A DNA stretch of 64,000 nucleotides from Pedobacter cryoconitis (GTDB lineage: Bacteria > Bacteroidota > Bacteroidia > Sphingobacteriales > Sphingobacteriaceae). A program made the translations under genes and the position numbers. Shown here one piece after another: positions 60,719 to 64,000 of this stretch (within the stretch, counting starts at the first letter, position 1; each line of letters begins with the position of its first letter). The notes beneath the pieces are model-generated. The model was not told the DNA's origin, made no database searches, and saw only the letters and a list, made by a program, of their open reading frames with translations. The stretch covers positions 124,001-188,000 of the forward strand of contig NZ_JACHCG010000001.1 in the NCBI RefSeq assembly GCF_014200595.1, read 5' to 3'.

Positions 60719-62188
60719 ATGATCAAAAAGATATGCTGCTTACTATCTTTATTTCTGGTTTTTACTTTAAATAGTTTTTCACAGCAATTTAAAGTGGCTT
60801 ATTCCCCTGCTTCATTAAATCGGCCCTTTACAGGAAAGGTTTTCCTCTACTTATCAAAAAATAATCCTGAACCCTTAACTGCATCTATTGGTATTGAAAC
60901 ATTAAATTGTTTTGCTGTAGAGGTTAAAGGGATCAAACCAGGGGAAAGTATTGTTATTGACGATCTGGCAACCGCTTATCCTGTGCTCCCTTCAGAAATG
61001 GAGCGTGGAACTTACTATGTTCAGGCAGTATGGGACTTAAATTTGGGTGGAAGAGCTATTGCAGCGAGCCCTGGGAATATCTTTAGTCAACCACAAAAAA
61101 TAGTAATAGGTAAAGACTTAAAGCAGTCTTTTACGTTATTGGCCGATCAGGTGGTTCCTGAACTTGTATTTCAGGAAACGGAATTTATTAAAGAGTTTAA
61201 GGCTCCTTCCAGGTTATTGAGTGATTTTTATCAGAAGAAATTTACTTTAGATGCAGCTGTTCAGTTGCCTGCTGAATATTATAAAAATCCTTCGGCTAAA
61301 TTTCCTGTACTGTTTGTGGTGACCGGTTTTGGAGCTGATCATCACTATATGTCTGTACAGGGTAAATTGCCTTCAGTAATTGGTACTACACCTGTTATCC
61401 GGGTATTTTTGGATGGCAATTGTGCTTTAGGACATTCTGCTTATGCGAATAGTGATAATAATGGCCCCTGGGGAGATGCATTAACTCAGGAATTTATTCC
61501 ATTGCTGGAAAAGAAGTACCGCTGCAATGGAGCAAGGATGTTGACGGGGCATAGCAGTGGTGGCTGGTCTGTTTTATGGTTACAAACACATTATCCGAAG
61601 CTGTTTTTAGCTACCGCTTCCAGCAGTCCTGATTATGTGGATTTCCGTAAGTTTCTGAATGTGAACTTATATAAAGATAGTAATCTGTTTTATGATGCTA
61701 AGGGGCAGATCAATCCGGGTGGAACGGTGGCTGGCAGATTCCCTTTTTCTTATTTGAAAGAAATGTACCAGGTGGAAAATGTGATTTCAAGGGGGGAACA
61801 GCAACATTCTTTTGAAGCTGTATTTAGTAAAAAAGGGAATGATGGATTACCGGAGTCAATTTGTGATCCTCAAACGGGGGTGATCAATCAGCATACTGTT
61901 GAAAATTGGAAAAAGTATGATATTTCTTTATACCTGAGAGAGAACTGGAAAGATTTAAGTAAAGACCTGAATGGAAAAATACGAATATCGATAGGGGATG
62001 AGGATAATTTTATGCTGAATTATCCAGTCAGATTAATGAATGATGAAATGAAAGCGGTACAGGCAGATTTGCTTTTTAAGTATTATCCTGGAGATCATTT
62101 TACGGTGAAGACAGCAGGATATATGGCTGATTTATCTGGTTTCCTCGAGGGGAAATATAAGCAATGGCTGCTTCAGACAAGCAAATAA
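60719..62188 (+). CDS. Exported esterase-like alpha/beta hydrolase
   Basis: A 489-residue protein with signal peptide (about residues 1-22, ending NSFSQ). Residues 25-170 form a beta-rich N-terminal domain; from about 190 the sequence follows the D-type esterase (PF00756) pattern: FPVLFVVTGFGADHHYM, LTGHSSGGWSVLWL with the nucleophile Ser, and a late GDHFTV with the catalytic His. The substrate is unknown; related enzymes cut siderophores or acyl-sugar bonds. A metal-type operator pair and a terminator-like hairpin precede the gene. Confidence 0.86.
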   Translation: MIKKICCLLSLFLVFTLNSFSQQFKVAYSPASLNRPFTGKVFLYLSKNNPEPLTASIGIETLNCFAVEVKGIKPGESIVIDDLATAYPVLPSEMERGTYYVQAVWDLNLGGRAIAASPGNIFSQPQKIVIGKDLKQSFTLLADQVVPELVFQETEFIKEFKAPSRLLSDFYQKKFTLDAAVQLPAEYYKNPSAKFPVLFVVTGFGADHHYMSVQGKLPSVIGTTPVIRVFLDGNCALGHSAYANSDNNGPWGDALTQEFIPLLEKKYRCNGARMLTGHSSGGWSVLWLQTHYPKLFLATASSSPDYVDFRKFLNVNLYKDSNLFYDAKGQINPGGTVAGRFPFSYLKEMYQVENVISRGEQQHSFEAVFSKKGNDGLPESICDPQTGVINQHTVENWKKYDISLYLRENWKDLSKDLNGKIRISIGDEDNFMLNYPVRLMNDEMKAVQADLLFKYYPGDHFTVKTAGYMADLSGFLEGKYKQWLLQTSK

Positions 62189-62192
62189 TAAA

Positions 62193-62235
62193 GAAGGTCT
62201 GATCAGATTTTTATTCATTCAGACCTTCCTTTTTT
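62193..62235. terminator. Bidirectional terminator
   Basis: AAGGTCTGA and TCAGACCTT arms around a 16-base loop, followed by CC and a T run on the plus strand, between the convergent esterase and small protein genes. Confidence 0.75.
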
Positions 62236-62243
62236 GCTCCGGG

Positions 62244-62432
62244 TTAGTAATTCTCCAGGAAATCTTCTCCCTTTTGCGTAATTGTTGCAGAGGGATGGGC
62301 GCTATCCGGATGAATAAGGATATAACCCAGACGCTCCAGCTCTTCATAAGCTTCTTCCATTCCTCCAAGAATAGAAGAGCTTACTTGTTGTTCCACTGTT
62401 TCCAGTATTCTTTTGATTTCTTCATTTTCCAT
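62244..62432 (-). CDS. Small helical protein
   Basis: A 62-residue soluble protein with no family I recognise. The N-terminal half is strongly acidic and helical (MENEEIKRILETVEQQVSSS, then LGGMEEAYEELERLG); the end (ATITQKGEDFLENY) resembles the wing of winged-helix proteins. It could be a small DNA-binding or adaptor protein, but that is a guess. The ATG at 62432 is preferred to a TTG five codons upstream. Confidence 0.6.
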   Translation of the reverse strand: MENEEIKRILETVEQQVSSSILGGMEEAYEELERLGYILIHPDSAHPSATITQKGEDFLENY

Positions 62433-62497
62433 ACTTAAATTTAACAATTTTTAGGATAAGGTGTTTGGTAATTTTAACACTGTTCGTAAAATATATT

Positions 62498-62505
62498 TAT
62501 TTTTG
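62498..62505 (+). promoter_or_regulatory. -7 element 5 nt before the start codon (predicted leaderless)
   Basis: TATTTTTG is a perfect TAnnTTTG match; TGTCC separates it from the ATG at 62511, so transcription should begin at or near the AUG. Confidence 0.6.
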
Positions 62506-62510
62506 TGTCC

Positions 62511-63389
62511 ATGAAAACATACCCCAATTCATTATTCCTCTTTCTTTCCTTGTTTCTTTTCGCCTGTCATTCTGATACTAAACAACAAATAGCTAAAACT
62601 GCAAAGGACACTGTAATCGGTGCTGAGCAATCAACAACTCCTGTGAAATCTTCTCCGGCAGATGCTAAAACGATTCTTTCACGTAAAGAAGTTCCTGTGT
62701 TATGTTACCATCAGATCAGGGACTGGAAAGCTTCAGATTCCCAAAGAGCACATGACGATATTATTCCCCCTGCTAATTTTAGAGATCATATGAAAATGCT
62801 GGCAGATAGTGGTTATCATACTATTTTACCTGATCAACTGTATGATTATTTAAATTATGGTACTAAACTGCCTTCAAAACCGATCATGATTTCTTTTGAT
62901 GATACGGATCTGGATCAATATACTGTCGGTGCTGCGGAATTAAAGAAGCATGGCTTTAAAGGCGTGTTTTTTATTATGACTGTATCTATCGGCAGACCAA
63001 GATATATGAGCAAAGCGCAGATTAAAGAGCTGTCGGATGATGGACATGTGATAGCCAGTCATACCTGGAACCACAAGAATTTTGCGCAGTTTACTGATGA
63101 AGACTGGGATATCCAGATCGATAAGCCTACGCAGACTTTAGAGAAAATTACAGGGAAAAAGGTGGAGTACTTCGCTTATCCTTATGGAGTTTTCAAAGCA
63201 GCTAACCTGCACAAATTAAAAGAGCATGGGTTTAAGGCGGCGTTCATTTTGTCTACGCCAATGGACGAGGTGAATCCGATTTATACGATCAGAAGGATTA
63301 TTGATCCGGGACGTTATACAGCGAGGAATCTGTACAATAGTTTACAGAAAAGCTTTAATAAAAAAAAGGTAGTTACGCCTGCTTCTTAA
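62511..63389 (+). CDS. Polysaccharide deacetylase lipoprotein
   Basis: A 292-residue lipoprotein: signal peptide with lipobox LFAC at residues 16-19, a Ser/Thr/Ala-rich spacer, and a NodB-type domain from about residue 65. The metal and catalytic motifs are SFDDTDLDQY (Asp-Asp) and SHTWNHKNF (His-x3-His), then FAYPYGVFKAANL. NodB enzymes remove acetyl groups from chitin, peptidoglycan or poly-GlcNAc; the substrate is unknown. A GTG two codons upstream overlaps the -7 element and is rejected. Confidence 0.9.
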   Translation: MKTYPNSLFLFLSLFLFACHSDTKQQIAKTAKDTVIGAEQSTTPVKSSPADAKTILSRKEVPVLCYHQIRDWKASDSQRAHDDIIPPANFRDHMKMLADSGYHTILPDQLYDYLNYGTKLPSKPIMISFDDTDLDQYTVGAAELKKHGFKGVFFIMTVSIGRPRYMSKAQIKELSDDGHVIASHTWNHKNFAQFTDEDWDIQIDKPTQTLEKITGKKVEYFAYPYGVFKAANLHKLKEHGFKAAFILSTPMDEVNPIYTIRRIIDPGRYTARNLYNSLQKSFNKKKVVTPAS

Positions 63390-63410
63390 CCAGGTTACAG
63401 TATAAATGTA

Positions 63411-63446
63411 AAAAGGGGTAGCTGAAATTTCAGTTACCCCTTTTTT
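63411..63446. terminator. Bidirectional terminator
   Basis: A 13-bp near-palindrome (GGGGTAGCTGAAA with TTTCAGTTACCCC, one G-T pair) with A and T runs, between the convergent deacetylase and ABC-F genes. Confidence 0.85.
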
Positions 63447-63465
63447 ATATAATCAGATTACAAGC

Positions 63466-64000
63466 TTATTTATACAATTCAGCTCTGATCTGTGCTACGT
63501 CTTCACTGTTGATATAATCATCATAGCTCATCATTTTATCAATTGATCCATTAGGTGTCAATTCGATAACTCTGGTTGCTACTGATTCAGTTAATGCATG
63601 ATCTCGTGAGGTAAATAAAACAGTTCCTTTGAAATCTTTAAGTCCGTTGTTCAATGCGGTGATTGACTCCAGATCCAGGTGATTCGTTGGCTCATCAAAT
63701 AATAACAAGTTAGCTTGTCTTAGCATCATCTGAGAGAACATACAACGCATTTTCTCACCACCTGACAGTACTTTACAGTTCTTTAATACTTCTTCTCCAG
63801 AGAACAGCATTCTGCCAAGGAAGCTTCTTACAAACTGCTCGTCTTTGTCTGTATCAGAGTATTCTCTTAACCAGTCAACCAGGTTCATATCTTTTCCTTC
63901 GAAATAAGAAGAGTTATCATTAGGAATATCAGCAGTATTGATAGTTACACCATATTTGAATTCTCCGGTATAGTTTTTATCACGACCTGTTAATACGTTG
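63466..64000 (-). CDS. ABC-F ATPase, YbiT type (partial, N-terminus cut off)
   Basis: The gene enters from the right edge, so only the C-terminal 177 residues are seen. ABC-F proteins work on the ribosome rather than as transporters. Visible are the signature LSGGEKMRCMFSQMML, Walker B LLLFDEPTNHLDLES with the catalytic Glu, and ATRVIELTPNG, which point to the YbiT group. The switch (H-loop) region reads TSRDHALTES: Arg stands where ABC ATPases have His, followed by Asp-His. No function beyond translation is implied. Confidence 0.88.
   Translation of the reverse strand, partial: NVLTGRDKNYTGEFKYGVTINTADIPNDNSSYFEGKDMNLVDWLREYSDTDKDEQFVRSFLGRMLFSGEEVLKNCKVLSGGEKMRCMFSQMMLRQANLLLFDEPTNHLDLESITALNNGLKDFKGTVLFTSRDHALTESVATRVIELTPNGSIDKMMSYDDYINSEDVAQIRAELYK

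Overview
The window looks like chromosome from a Bacteroidota bacterium, most probably a Sphingobacteriaceae member such as Pedobacter (inference). The signs are moderate-to-low G+C, few clear Shine-Dalgarno sites, many start sites preceded by the Bacteroidota -7 element TAnnTTTG, a fused SecDF, DUF4290 and DUF3472 proteins, GH92 and GH29 enzymes, and a MurA with Asp in place of the usual catalytic Cys. No tRNA, rRNA, CRISPR array, insertion sequence or prophage was found, and no gap between genes exceeds about 290 bp.

Layout. 1-9.6 kb: a methyltransferase/PAP2 pair, glmM and a cysteine desulfurase, an acetyltransferase, a secreted BSP-type peptidase next to a GH92 mannosidase, and two tandem paralogous outer-membrane barrels. 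9.7-22.7 kb: mostly housekeeping genes (accD, fructose-bisphosphate aldolase, HMG-CoA lyase-like enzyme, GH29 fucosidase, secDF, thyA-folA, ispE-osmC-metZ, an ACT protein). 22.8-32.8 kb: a WG/Sel1 repeat protein diverging from a PqqB-like MBL protein, a large protease/propeller/barrel protein, and the tgt-lptG-eamA operon. 32.8-44.6 kb: glycosyltransferase, rsmG, dprA, a CBS-type enzyme, a GT39 membrane protein, a ThuA lipoprotein, and a helicase-DUF4290-murA group. 44.7-56.3 kb: a small XRE regulator pair around a palindrome, an M20 dipeptidase, GH25 lysozyme, DUF3472 lipoprotein, YiiX-like amidase, an AraC regulator with two SDRs, pirin, a DUF255 protein and SlyD.

The most interesting part is 56.3-62.2 kb. 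A Fur-family (probably Zur) gene closes a tight four-gene operon with an ABC ATPase, an FtsX-like permease carrying a histidine-rich loop, and a small exported CxxC protein. Diverging from it is a COG0523/CobW GTPase, followed by an exported esterase. Four exact copies and one near copy of TGCAA-N5-TTGCA lie at the three promoters of this block. I read this as a zinc-responsive regulon with an unusual ABC system. The third promoter is followed within about 25 bp by a terminator-like hairpin.

Other points worth attention: -7 elements 4-5 nt before the start codon at three genes, which predicts leaderless mRNAs; identical 23-bp poly-Asn-coding repeats in the DUF4290 gene; palindromes in the accD/fba, pirin and XRE upstream regions; and an ABC-F protein whose switch histidine reads arginine. 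Both window ends cut genes: PAP2 on the left and ABC-F on the right.
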